Notes under the pieces: generated by a model
Database searches by the model: none
What the model saw: only the letters and a program-made list of their open reading frames with translations
What the model was told of the DNA's origin: nothing
In this document: in pieces, positions 55,659 to 63,294 of the stretch
Layout of the letters: each line of letters opens with the position of its first letter
Position numbering within the stretch: position 1 is the stretch's first letter
Assembly: GCA_963731585.1 (NCBI GenBank)
Contig: CAVSWC010000011.1
Coordinates: forward strand, 200,155 to 264,154
Length of the DNA: 64,000 nucleotides
From: CANKHA01 sp963731585
Lineage (GTDB): Bacteria; Pseudomonadota; Alphaproteobacteria; Rhizobiales; Xanthobacteraceae
Reading direction: 5' to 3'
Translations under genes and position numbers: made by a program

Positions 55659-56126
55659 AGCAGGATGGAGAGTCGAACCTGGATCGTTCGGCTCCGCTCG
55701 TCCCCGCGCAAGCGGGGACCCAGTGTGCTGATCCCGCGCGCGCGGCTGCTGGATTCCCGCTTGCGGGGGAATGAGCGGAGAGAGATTGGCACGCGCGTCA
55801 ACCGAAACGCATTCCGCGCTAGTCTGCAGTCCGTAGTTTCGTGTCGCTTCCGCACGCAGCGTCGAGCGGATCCGCGGGTCCGGATCGGAGCCGACATATT
55901 CGCCGCGTACATAGACATCAAATTCGGGGTTGCTCGAATAAGGCGACGCGCGCCGAGGCTGCGCGTAGGTGGTGACAACCTTTTTCTTCTTGGCTTTCGC
56001 TTTCTGCGAGTCGGACGCCGCGTAGCTCTTAAGCCCGGCGCCGCTGCCCTCGCTTTGTATCGACTGTGCGGACGCGGGCGTTGCGATGAATGCGGCCAAA
56101 GCCGCGGCTGCCAAAATTTTTGTCAT
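55281..56126 (-). CDS. Small secreted protein; open frame runs on through a repeat (true end uncertain)
   Basis: The frame starts at 56126 with signal peptide MTKILAAAALAAFIATPASA. The mature start is QSIQSEGSGAGLKSYAAS, then a Lys-rich stretch (KAKAKKKKVV) and FDVYVRGEYVGSDPDPRIRS. That first part of about 107 residues (down to about 55806) looks like a real secreted protein. Beyond it the frame crosses the palindromic repeat and then runs antisense through merR, so the last 170 residues are unlikely to be real. A frame error or the repeat may have removed the original stop. The SDPDPRI motif resembles one in the next secreted gene. Confidence 0.45.
   Translation of the reverse strand: MTKILAAAALAAFIATPASAQSIQSEGSGAGLKSYAASDSQKAKAKKKKVVTTYAQPRRASPYSSNPEFDVYVRGEYVGSDPDPRIRSTLRAEATRNYGLQTSAECVSVDARANLSPLIPPQAGIQQPRARDQHTGSPLARGRAEPNDPGSTLHPALTQNIFQQAAAFAEFVQHRLQLAQLCLPEFGSGFHRVRLRQIVIRIGKPLRIVEPRLAPLDFLARKDGNSPRNPRGLAASPPVGSTASSAIIVRQARRLCRAFLPDRLDEFEACSLRMRCTPRMV
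55688..55778. repeat. Interspersed palindromic repeat (REP-like)
   Basis: GTCCCCGC (55700-55707) and GCGGGGAC (55712-55719) form a perfect hairpin. GGATTCCCGCTTGCGGGGGAAT (about 55751-55772) is a second imperfect hairpin. The motif GGATTCCCGC...GGGAATGA is a common interspersed palindrome in proteobacterial genomes. It lies between merR and the convergent small secreted-protein gene, and seems to extend that gene's open frame. Confidence 0.6.
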
Positions 56127-56185
56127 CGCTGTCTCCTTTCTTGTTCAATAAACACCGTACTCCGGAGTTTATTCCGGGGGAGCCG

Positions 56186-56214
56186 GAAAAAGCCCCGGCG
56201 GTTCCGCCGGGGCT
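56186..56214 (-). terminator. Rho-independent terminator for the 56242-56651 gene
   Basis: AGCCCCGGCGG (56191-56201) and CCGCCGGGGCT (56204-56214) are exact complements. On the minus strand the stem is followed by TTTTT. It lies about 28 bases after the stop of the minus-strand gene at 56242. Confidence 0.8.
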
Positions 56215-56241
56215 TTCTGCTCGGGATGGATCTCCTTTGCT

Positions 56242-56651
56242 TTAGTCGTCGCGGCTGGAATTCATCTTGAACGAGCCGCCGATGCGCGGATCGGGTCGCT
56301 GCCGTTCTCGGGACGTTACGCCGGTCCATAGCTGAAGGTGCTGAGGCCCGGGGGCGTAGCCGTATGCCATGTAGCCGGGCCTCGGCGTGACGACAGGTGC
56401 CGCCGGTGCCACGACAGTCGGCGCACGGCGCGTAAGCGTAACCGGGGTGATAGGCGTAGCCTGGGTGATGCCGTAGCCCGGTCCATGATCTCCGGCATGA
56501 CGCTCGCCGCTGCCGCGCCTAGGAGCGCGCCGGCCACGAAACCGCCAGCCGCATAGCCCCAGCGGTCGTCCGCAAAGGACGACGTAGCGGAAGCCACAGC
56601 CGACGCCCGGCGAGAGCCAATGCCGCAGCCGTGAGTGTTCTGAATTCGCAT
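56242..56651 (-). CDS. Small secreted or membrane Gly/Ala-rich protein with frame breaks
   Basis: The first frame starts at 56651 (MRIQNTHGCGIGSRRASAVA) and has WGYAAGGFVAGALLGAAAAS, a hydrophobic Gly/Ala segment that could be a membrane helix. The frame then turns Arg-rich. Another frame reads GYMAYGYAPGPQHLQLWTGV, then RPDPRIGGSFKMNSSRDD and a stop at 56242-56244. At least two net frame shifts are needed. The joined protein would be about 135 residues. A strong terminator follows, supporting the end at 56242. No function was recognised; it shares a PDPRI motif with the neighbouring secreted protein. Confidence 0.55.
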
Positions 56652-56929
56652 CGCATTTCTCCTATGTGTTATGAGGGATTTCGCTCACGATGCGCAGGGC
56701 ACCGGAGAAGCAGAGTCCTATAAATAAACGTTTGCTTGCGGCCAACGTTCCGAACCAGCGCCGCTGCCACAGTCGCACCACAATGTGAAAATTGGGGAAT
56801 TTCGCGCGAAACATTTGGCCGTTGCTGAACGCGCTTCCTTGCCGCACTTGAATCTGGAGAAACCCAGGGCCATCTATTCGCCCGGCCGCCCGCGAAACGA
56901 ACGGCAGCATGGGCTGAGGTCGCACAAGA

Positions 56930-57862
56930 ATGAACTATTTTCGTACCGCTGTTCTGCTCGCAGGGCTCACCGGCCTTTTTATGGGCGTCGGGTTCCTGAT
57001 CGGCGGCCGGGAAGGCGCCTTGATCGCGCTTCTGGCCGCCGGAGCCATGAATCTGTTCGCCTATTGGAATTCCGATCGGATGGTGCTGTCCATGCATGGC
57101 GCCGCCGAGATCGATGAACGCTCCGCGCCCGAGCTCTTTAGCGTGGTGCGTGACCTCGCGGCGCGGGCGGGGCTGCCGATGCCGCGCGTTTACGTCATGG
57201 ACAATCCGCAGCCGAACGCATTCGCCACCGGCCGCAATCCGGAGCATTCGGCGGTAGCCGTCACGACGGGGCTGCTCAGCGTACTAAGCCGGGAGGAGCT
57301 GGCCGGCGTGGTCGCGCATGAGCTTGCGCATATCAAGAACCGCGACACGCTCATCATGACCGTCACCGCGACGATTGCGGGCGCCATTTCCATGCTGGCG
57401 CAATTCGGGATGTTTTTCGGCGGCAATCGCGACAACAATCATGGATACGGAATGATCGGCACCCTTGCGATGGTGATTTTGGCGCCGATTGCGGCGATGC
57501 TGGTGCAGATGGCAATCAGCCGGACCCGCGAATACGCCGCCGACGATGCTGGAGCGCGGATTGCTGGCCGTCCCTTGGCGCTCGCTTCGGCGCTCGCCAA
57601 AATCTCCAATTATGCAGAGCGCATACCGAACGACACGGCGGAGCAGAATCCGGCAACCGCGCATCTCTTTATCGTCAATCCGCTGGCGGGAGCGCACGGC
57701 TGGGACAATCTGTTCGCCACCCATCCGGCTGTGGAGAACCGCATCGCGGCCCTGCAGCAGCTCGCGGGGGAATTCGGCGCGGGCGCCTCGGCCGCCGCTC
57801 CGTCCGGGTCTGGCGCGCGGCGCGGGCCATGGGGGCTGCCGCGCAGAGGGCCGTGGGGCTGA
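56930..57862 (+). CDS. htpX: Membrane zinc metalloprotease HtpX
   Basis: A 310-residue inner-membrane protease. It has transmembrane helices at AVLLAGLTGLFMGVGFLIGG and ALIALLAAGAMNLFAYW, then the zinc site VVAHELAHIKNRD (HExxH form HELAH), further helices, and SRTREYAADDAGARI with the third zinc ligand Glu. The C-terminal tail is Gly/Ala/Arg-rich. It degrades misfolded membrane proteins together with FtsH and is heat- and envelope-stress-linked. The frame is intact. No ribosome-binding site of high quality is visible upstream. Confidence 0.93.
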   Translation: MNYFRTAVLLAGLTGLFMGVGFLIGGREGALIALLAAGAMNLFAYWNSDRMVLSMHGAAEIDERSAPELFSVVRDLAARAGLPMPRVYVMDNPQPNAFATGRNPEHSAVAVTTGLLSVLSREELAGVVAHELAHIKNRDTLIMTVTATIAGAISMLAQFGMFFGGNRDNNHGYGMIGTLAMVILAPIAAMLVQMAISRTREYAADDAGARIAGRPLALASALAKISNYAERIPNDTAEQNPATAHLFIVNPLAGAHGWDNLFATHPAVENRIAALQQLAGEFGAGASAAAPSGSGARRGPWGLPRRGPWG

Positions 57863-57999
57863 CGACGCCGCTGCCGCGCGCGGGAACAGATTGAGAGAAT
57901 TTCCTTTAGTGCCGGCGTCCGTTTTGTACCGGCTTTGTTCCCGTCTTTTCACGCTTGTTGTTAGCAAATCCTAAGAAATTTCGGTCCAACATCTCGCTT

Positions 58000-58245
58000 A
58001 TGGAAGAAAAACGCACCCCTGAGCGACGCCGGATGTTGAAGCGTGCCACCATCATGTTTGGCTGGGCAGGCGGTATTTCCTGCGTGATGCGCAATGTCTC
58101 GGAAACTGGCGCGTGTTTGCAGGTGGAATCGCATTCGGGAATTCCCGACACATTCGATCTGGTCTTCGACCATGATAAGTCGCGGCGCGCTTGCGAAGTC
58201 ATTTGGCGAAAACAGCTGCTGATCGGCGTAACGTTTAACAATTAA
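58000..58245 (+). CDS. PilZ-domain protein (cyclic di-GMP receptor)
   Basis: An 81-residue single PilZ domain. The RxxxR motif is in RRRMLKRATIMFG and the second motif is NVSETGACLQVES, in the (D/N)xSxxG position. Both contact cyclic di-GMP in PilZ domains. The start is ATG 58000 (MEEKRTPERRRML); the frame from 57955 adds 15 unsupported residues. Output partners are unknown. Together with the PleD gene at the window start it shows cyclic di-GMP signalling, though the two loci are not linked. Confidence 0.85.
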   Translation: MEEKRTPERRRMLKRATIMFGWAGGISCVMRNVSETGACLQVESHSGIPDTFDLVFDHDKSRRACEVIWRKQLLIGVTFNN

Positions 58246-58450
58246 ATTTTTCCGATTATTAAGCAGCGTGGCCGGCTTCGCTAAGGCGGGACCGCGCTTT
58301 GCCAAGATCGATGAACGACCGCCCTGACAGCATGCGAACGCGCGCTGCTGCTGAGGCCCGTCACCCGTTGCCGTGCAATCTGCAACTGCGGCGTTAACGT
58401 TGCCGTAGAAGGTCGCGCGCTAAACTACAGCTCGCAATGGGGGGTGCTCG

Positions 58451-59473
58451 GTGGTCTGGTCGCTGCAAGTCCTGCGCTTCGTCGCGGCCTTGATGATCGT
58501 CTACGTTCACGCGGCGCAGATCGCCGCGTCCACCACCGGCTCGCCCGGCACGCTCCCGCAGGAATGGGCAATCGCCGGCCGCGCCGGCGTCGACATCTTC
58601 TTCGTCCTGTCCGGCATCATCATCACGAAAACCGCGCAGGGGCTCACCGCCGACGAATTCGCTTGGCGGCGGTTTCGCCGCATCATCCCCTTCTATTTCT
58701 TCTGCTGTATCCCGGCGCTCGCCATTGCGGCGAAATCCGGTTTCGGCTGGCGAGATCTGCTCGCAACCTTTGCCCTGTGGCCGGCAACCGATCAGATGAC
58801 AGCTCCGCTCGTGCCGGTGGCATGGACGCTCTGCTTCGAGATGCTGTTCTATGCCGCGGCCGCTCTGGTGCTGGTCGATCGCCGCTGGCTGTATGGGCTT
58901 CTGGCGTCGTACGCCGCGGCGATGATGTTTCGCTCGACCGGACCGGTGCTGCAGTTCCTCGGCAACCCGATCATCGCGGAATTTCTGCTCGGGGTGCTGC
59001 TGTTCTATGCGCCACGCTGGCGCCCTGCGATCATGGGCATTCCGCTCGGGGCGGCGCTCATCGTCCTGGCTGGACCCTTAGGCATTGCCCCGGACCAGGG
59101 CACGGTCGGGGCGCTGGTCGGCGTCGACGGATTTCAAAGGTTGTTCGTCTACGGCATCCCGGCGGCGCTGATCGTCTACGGCGTCATGCAGATCGAGGCC
59201 AAGCCGAGCGTCTGGACGTATCTCGGCGATGCATCCTATTCGCTCTATCTGGTCCACGTTTTCATACTGTCAGCGCTTTGGCAGCTCTGGGCCATTTTTC
59301 CGATGCCGGCGGATTTCACCATTGCAGTGGGCATGATCGCATCGGTGCTGGCTGCGTGGCGCATCCATGAACGGATTGAGAAGCCTATCCTCAGGGCCCT
59401 TGGCCGCCGAGAGATGCACGGCGCAGTGGCTTACCCCCCGGATATTTCATCGGCGGTCATTTCAGCCAAATGA
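58451..59473 (+). CDS. Acyltransferase 3 family (OafA-type) membrane protein
   Basis: A 340-residue protein with about ten transmembrane helices. LQVLRFVAALMIVYVHAAQI holds the RFxA...H motif with the conserved His. GRAGVDIFFVLSGIIIT and WRRFRRIIPFYFF are typical of the family, and ASYSLYLVHVFILSALWQLW lies near the end. These enzymes O-acylate sugars of exopolysaccharide, LPS or peptidoglycan. The start is GTG 58451 (V-W-S-L-Q). The substrate is unknown, though a polysaccharide locus lies about 2.5 kb downstream. The frame is intact. Confidence 0.9.
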   Translation: MVWSLQVLRFVAALMIVYVHAAQIAASTTGSPGTLPQEWAIAGRAGVDIFFVLSGIIITKTAQGLTADEFAWRRFRRIIPFYFFCCIPALAIAAKSGFGWRDLLATFALWPATDQMTAPLVPVAWTLCFEMLFYAAAALVLVDRRWLYGLLASYAAAMMFRSTGPVLQFLGNPIIAEFLLGVLLFYAPRWRPAIMGIPLGAALIVLAGPLGIAPDQGTVGALVGVDGFQRLFVYGIPAALIVYGVMQIEAKPSVWTYLGDASYSLYLVHVFILSALWQLWAIFPMPADFTIAVGMIASVLAAWRIHERIEKPILRALGRREMHGAVAYPPDISSAVISAK

Positions 59474-59680
59474 CAAGCGGAACTTCGGCGTAAGTGCCTG
59501 GTCGGAGATCCACGCAGCGGTATTAGTTTTGCCCTTCCTGCTTCGTCGTTTCGGGCAAGCTTCTTGCCCGCTCCCTCGGTAAGCATAAATGCGAATGACC
59601 ACCAGCATCGTGGAGGTCATGTGGACGAGCGCCAGGTGATCAACTAGTCTGGTTGTGTGATCCCATGGGGGAGACACAAC

Positions 59681-61189
59681 ATGCTGCATCGCATTGGCGC
59701 CGCGCTCGTTGTGCTGCTGGCCCTGGCCGGCGGCAGCCCGAAGGCTTGGGCGGAAAAGGTCGGTTTCGAGTTTAAGGTCGATACGACGGTGGCGGGCGAT
59801 CAGGATAGCCCGTCCGTAGCCGCGCTCAGCGACGGCAGTTTCGTCGTGACCTGGAATTCCTGGGATGGCAATGGGACAGGTGTCTACGCCCAGCGTTACA
59901 ACGCCGCGGGCGCGCGCGTCGGTGGCGCATTCATTGTTCATCCCGATATAACTGAGAAACAGCAGATGCCGTCCGTTGCGGCGCTCAGCAGCGGCGGCTT
60001 TGTCGTCACCTGGCAGTCTTACAATCAGGACGACTACCCTGGGTATGGTATCTACGGTCAGCGTTACGATGCCGCGGGTTCGCTTGTCGGTGGTCAGTTC
60101 CCGGTCAATACGAAGAAGACGGACTGGCAGTATTTGCCGTCGGTTGCCGCCCTCGCGAACGGCGGCTTTGTCGTCACCTGGACTTCGCGGGGACAGGATG
60201 GCTCTTCCGATGGCGTCTATGGCCAGCGTTACAGCGCCGCAGGAGCGCGCGCCGGCGGCGAGTTCCGAGTCAACACCCATACGACCGGAATTCAACACGA
60301 CCCCTCCGTCGCCGGGCTGAGCAACGGCGGCTTTGTCGCGACGTGGACCTCGTATGGGGGCCAGGATGGCGATTTGTCCGGTGTTTACGGCCAGCTTTAC
60401 AGCTCAACAGGCACGCGCGTTGGCGGCGAGTTTCAGGTCAACACGGCGACAACGGGCTATCAGCAGGACCCCTCTGTTGCGAGCCTGAGCAACGGTAGCT
60501 TTATCGTGACGTGGACAGGGCGGGATAGCGCTGCGGAGGGTATCTACGCCCAGCGTTACAGTGCCGCGGGATCGCGCGTCGGCAGCGAGTTCCGCGTCAA
60601 CACCCATACGGCGAACACTCAGCGGCGCCCGTCCGTTGCGGCGCTCGCTAATGGCGGCTTTGTCGTCATCTGGCAATCCTGGGGCCAGGATGGCTTTCAG
60701 GGCGGGGGTATCTATGGACAGCGTTACAGCGCCGCGGGAGCGCCCGTCGACGCTGAATTCCGGGTCAACACCCATACGCCGAACACTCAGGACCGCCCGT
60801 CGGTGGCCGGCCTCAGCTACGGCGGCTTTGTCGTCACCTGGCAGTCGTTCAACCAGGACGCCGCCGGGACCCAGGGTGTCTTTGGCCAGCTTTTCGACTC
60901 AGCTATTGCGCCTACAATCACGCTTGATCCGGTAAGTCAGACGGTCGGAAGCGGACAGACTGCCACCTTCACCGCCGACGCCAGCGGCAGGCCAACCCCT
61001 ACGGTACAATGGCAAGTCCGGCCGAGTGGTGGCAGAGGTTTTGTAAATATCCCGGGTGCGACAGCAAAAACTCTTAGCTTCGCCACCACGTCCAGGCAAA
61101 ATGGGAATCAATACCGGGCCGTTTTCTCCAATCCGCTAGGGACCGTGATCACGAAAGCCGCGACCTTGACGGTGCGTCCATTCCGATAA
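59681..61189 (+). CDS. Secreted seven-repeat protein with C-terminal Ig-like domain
   Basis: A 502-residue exported protein. The signal peptide is MLHRIGAALVVLLALAGG, with likely cleavage after AWA. Seven tandem repeats of about 52 residues follow (about 45-405), each with PSVAALSNGGFVVTWQS, then a variable loop, then GVYGQRYSAAGARVGGEFRV, ending with NTHT. The C-terminus (about 415-500) is an Ig-like domain: PTITLDPVSQTVGSGQTATF, ADASGRPTPTVQWQVRP. The repeats resemble bacterial beta-propeller or FG-GAP-like surface modules. ATG 59681 has GGGGAG eight bases upstream. A cell-surface or adhesion role is an inference. Confidence 0.75.
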   Translation: MLHRIGAALVVLLALAGGSPKAWAEKVGFEFKVDTTVAGDQDSPSVAALSDGSFVVTWNSWDGNGTGVYAQRYNAAGARVGGAFIVHPDITEKQQMPSVAALSSGGFVVTWQSYNQDDYPGYGIYGQRYDAAGSLVGGQFPVNTKKTDWQYLPSVAALANGGFVVTWTSRGQDGSSDGVYGQRYSAAGARAGGEFRVNTHTTGIQHDPSVAGLSNGGFVATWTSYGGQDGDLSGVYGQLYSSTGTRVGGEFQVNTATTGYQQDPSVASLSNGSFIVTWTGRDSAAEGIYAQRYSAAGSRVGSEFRVNTHTANTQRRPSVAALANGGFVVIWQSWGQDGFQGGGIYGQRYSAAGAPVDAEFRVNTHTPNTQDRPSVAGLSYGGFVVTWQSFNQDAAGTQGVFGQLFDSAIAPTITLDPVSQTVGSGQTATFTADASGRPTPTVQWQVRPSGGRGFVNIPGATAKTLSFATTSRQNGNQYRAVFSNPLGTVITKAATLTVRPFR

Positions 61190-61407
61190 GCAACGTCATT
61201 GGCGCGTCGGGTCGCGGCTGTAAGCTTGCGGCCATGGCAAGTTGACGTTGGCCGGCGCGTTACCCCACCGTTTTCGCTCGCGGGGGACATCGGGGGACGT
61301 CCGCTTGTGACCCTCTGCAGACACCCAGCCTCGCATCTTAATAGGCAACTGCAGGCATCAGGCCGAACTGATGCGGTTGCAGCATGAGGTCTGGCCGCGG
61401 TGCGACA

Positions 61408-61436
61408 TTATCTGAGGCTTTGGAAGCCTCAGATAA
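61408..61436. repeat. 13-base perfect inverted repeat after the small ORF (possible terminator)
   Basis: TTATCTGAGGCTT (61408-61420) and AAGCCTCAGATAA (61424-61436) pair perfectly around a TGG loop. It lies directly after the stop of the minus-strand ORF at 61439. No T run follows on either strand, so a terminator is possible but not classical. Confidence 0.55.
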
Positions 61437-61438
61437 GT

Positions 61439-61606
61439 CTATTCGACGGCTCCTAGCTTCGTGGACTCTAGGGTAGTGACTATAGCGGCATATACGTCAT
61501 GCGTTATCGCCACTCCATCGCTCTGGAGACGGCTCACCACCTGTAAAATCTCTTCCTTGTCCTCGCTCTTCTCGATTTTGAGACGAATATCCTCCGGCAA
61601 ATTCAT
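61439..61606 (-). CDS. Small acidic hypothetical protein with strong ribosome-binding site
   Basis: A 55-residue ORF: MNLPEDIRLKIEKSEDKEEI followed by LQVVSRLQSDGVAITHDV and a short C-terminus. It is helical, acidic and without a signal peptide. TAGGAGGT lies five bases before the ATG, an excellent Shine-Dalgarno. The frame is open further upstream (from 61627) but without such a site. A perfect 13-base hairpin lies directly after the stop. No family was recognised; it may be a small regulator or an antitoxin-size protein, but no partner toxin gene is adjacent. Confidence 0.65.
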   Translation of the reverse strand: MNLPEDIRLKIEKSEDKEEILQVVSRLQSDGVAITHDVYAAIVTTLESTKLGAVE

Positions 61607-61894
61607 TTGTAACCTCCTACCGAACACGTTGCGCTTGATTTAACCTGATCTATCCGAAAAACGCTATGCCACAGTGATGCTGATGCACCGGGCTCTCATC
61701 TTTTTCAAGCCGCCAAGCGATTATGATTGCTGCCTCGTGCAGCCCATAATTTGCGCGTTGAAAAACTAGTCGTGAACAGAGCGAGTGGGAGTCAGGTTAG
61801 CCGAAATTACTGGGACTTCGCTCGATGGCGAACCGCACCAGTCCCGCTATGCAAACGGGAAACGAACGACCTGAGCCAACTAGCTGATATCGTT

Positions 61895-61972
61895 TGGTCG
61901 GAGCGCCGAGATTTGAACTCGGGACCCCCAGTCCCCCAGACTGGTGCGCTAACCGGGCTGCGCTACGCTCCG
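61895..61972 (-). tRNA. tRNA-Pro (anticodon GGG)
   Basis: On the minus strand the acceptor arm CGGAGCG (61972-61966) pairs with CGCTCCG (61905-61899), followed by A and an encoded CCA (61897-61895). The anticodon stem CCAGT/ACTGG surrounds the loop CTGGGGG, giving anticodon GGG for CCC/CCU codons. The T arm has GAGTTCAAATCTC. It is a standard class I tRNA. Confidence 0.93.
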
Positions 61973-62034
61973 ACGGCGCGGACTATAGGCAGGCGGGCAA
62001 AACCATGCAACACGCGCGTGTTGCACCTGCCTTC

Positions 62035-63294
62035 TCAGCAAAAATCGCCGGTGTTGGAGCGCAGGTCGCGCGCGGTTTCGTTCATCGAAGCGACCGCGAG
62101 GCCCCAGACCAACCCGAGCGCCAGGAAGTAGTGCCGCCAGTGGTCAGTATCGACGACAAAGCTTTCGAATGCCTCGCCGCAAAAGGTCCCGAGCGCCGCG
62201 ATGAGATAAGGCTGCCAGGGCGTCGCGACGATGCTTTGGCGAAATCCGATCACGAGCGTGACGACCACCATCAGCAGATAGGCCAGGCCGCCGGTCCAGC
62301 CATAGACGAGAAAAGCCTGCAAATACGCGTTGTGCTGCTGGGCGCCGTGGACGCGCCCGAATTCAAATGGACCCATGCCGGCGGGGTTTTCCAGCACCGC
62401 CTCGATCGCCTTTTCTTGCAGGCCGAAGCGGCCGCCGCTCCCGACATCATAGTTCTGGGTAAGTTTGGCGCGGTGCTGGAACATCTCTCCAAGGGAGCCG
62501 GCGGATAGGGCGCCCGCCAGCAAAGCCGTCAAACCCAGCACGGCGACCGCGCTCAGCACAATCAGCCGCAGCCGTGTGCGGATGTTGGGTGCGGTGAGAA
62601 AGGTCAATAGCAACACGACCGCGGCGGACAGCGCGAAATGCGCCCAGGCGCCGCGGGAGAAGCTGACCAGCAGCGCAAATGCCAGCACGCCGAACAACAA
62701 TAGATGCCGCAGCCGCACCGCAGGGCTGACGATTATCTGCAGCAGCATGACCAGCGGCAGCACGAGGAACGGGCCGAATACGTTCGGATCCTTGAAGGTG
62801 GCCCGCGCACGGTCGTACAGCGTGGCGTCGGGAAGGTAACCGAAGTAGCCGCCGATGCCGATCAGCGAGGCGAAGAAGGCGGCAATGAAATAAGCCCGCC
62901 GCAGGATGATCAGCCGCCGCAGGCTGTCCTCGCTGAACAGGCAAGCATAAACGACAGCGGTCATGGCAAGATAAAAGGAGATCGCCACGTAGATGGCTGC
63001 GTCGCGGCTGCCGGCCTCCTCGCGCGGCAGAATCAAGGCCAGCAGACCGCCGAGATTGAAGATCAGCAGCAGGACGAACAGCGGCAGCAGCTTGCGATCG
63101 AGCCTTACGCCTGCCACGAGGCAGGCCAGCGCAAGCAACGCGCAGGCGGCTTCGTAAGGCGATGGCTCGATGAAGACGAGCGGACTGACCAGAATCGTGA
63201 GGAACAGCGCGCCATGCAGCAAGGTTGCCGCCGCCGGCGACGCAGTCCGGACCACGCGCGGGGCGTCATACAGATCGGCTGCCGATCTGATCAA
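62035..63294 (-). CDS. O-antigen ligase/Wzy-like polysaccharide polymerase
   Basis: A 419-residue protein with about 10-12 transmembrane helices (for example GALFLTILVSPLVFIEP and LLFGVLAFALLVSFSRGAWA). The large periplasmic loop in the second half includes GSGGRFGLQEKAIEAVLENP and GPFEFGRVHGAQQHNAYLQA, with the conserved Arg and His of the Wzy_C/WaaL family. Such proteins polymerise or ligate lipid-linked sugar repeats. Its start overlaps the stop of the sugar-transferase gene by four bases, so both belong to an exopolysaccharide operon extending beyond the window. Polymerase versus ligase cannot be decided from the sequence. Confidence 0.85.
   Translation of the reverse strand: MIRSAADLYDAPRVVRTASPAAATLLHGALFLTILVSPLVFIEPSPYEAACALLALACLVAGVRLDRKLLPLFVLLLIFNLGGLLALILPREEAGSRDAAIYVAISFYLAMTAVVYACLFSEDSLRRLIILRRAYFIAAFFASLIGIGGYFGYLPDATLYDRARATFKDPNVFGPFLVLPLVMLLQIIVSPAVRLRHLLLFGVLAFALLVSFSRGAWAHFALSAAVVLLLTFLTAPNIRTRLRLIVLSAVAVLGLTALLAGALSAGSLGEMFQHRAKLTQNYDVGSGGRFGLQEKAIEAVLENPAGMGPFEFGRVHGAQQHNAYLQAFLVYGWTGGLAYLLMVVVTLVIGFRQSIVATPWQPYLIAALGTFCGEAFESFVVDTDHWRHYFLALGLVWGLAVASMNETARDLRSNTGDFC

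Noticed and set aside
58444..59370. 308-residue frame overlapping the acyltransferase gene
   Set aside because: Arg-rich shadow; the frame from 58451 carries all acyltransferase 3 motifs.
61895..62034. Attachment site at tRNA-Pro
   Set aside because: No duplicated tRNA 3' segment or recombinase gene is visible within the window.
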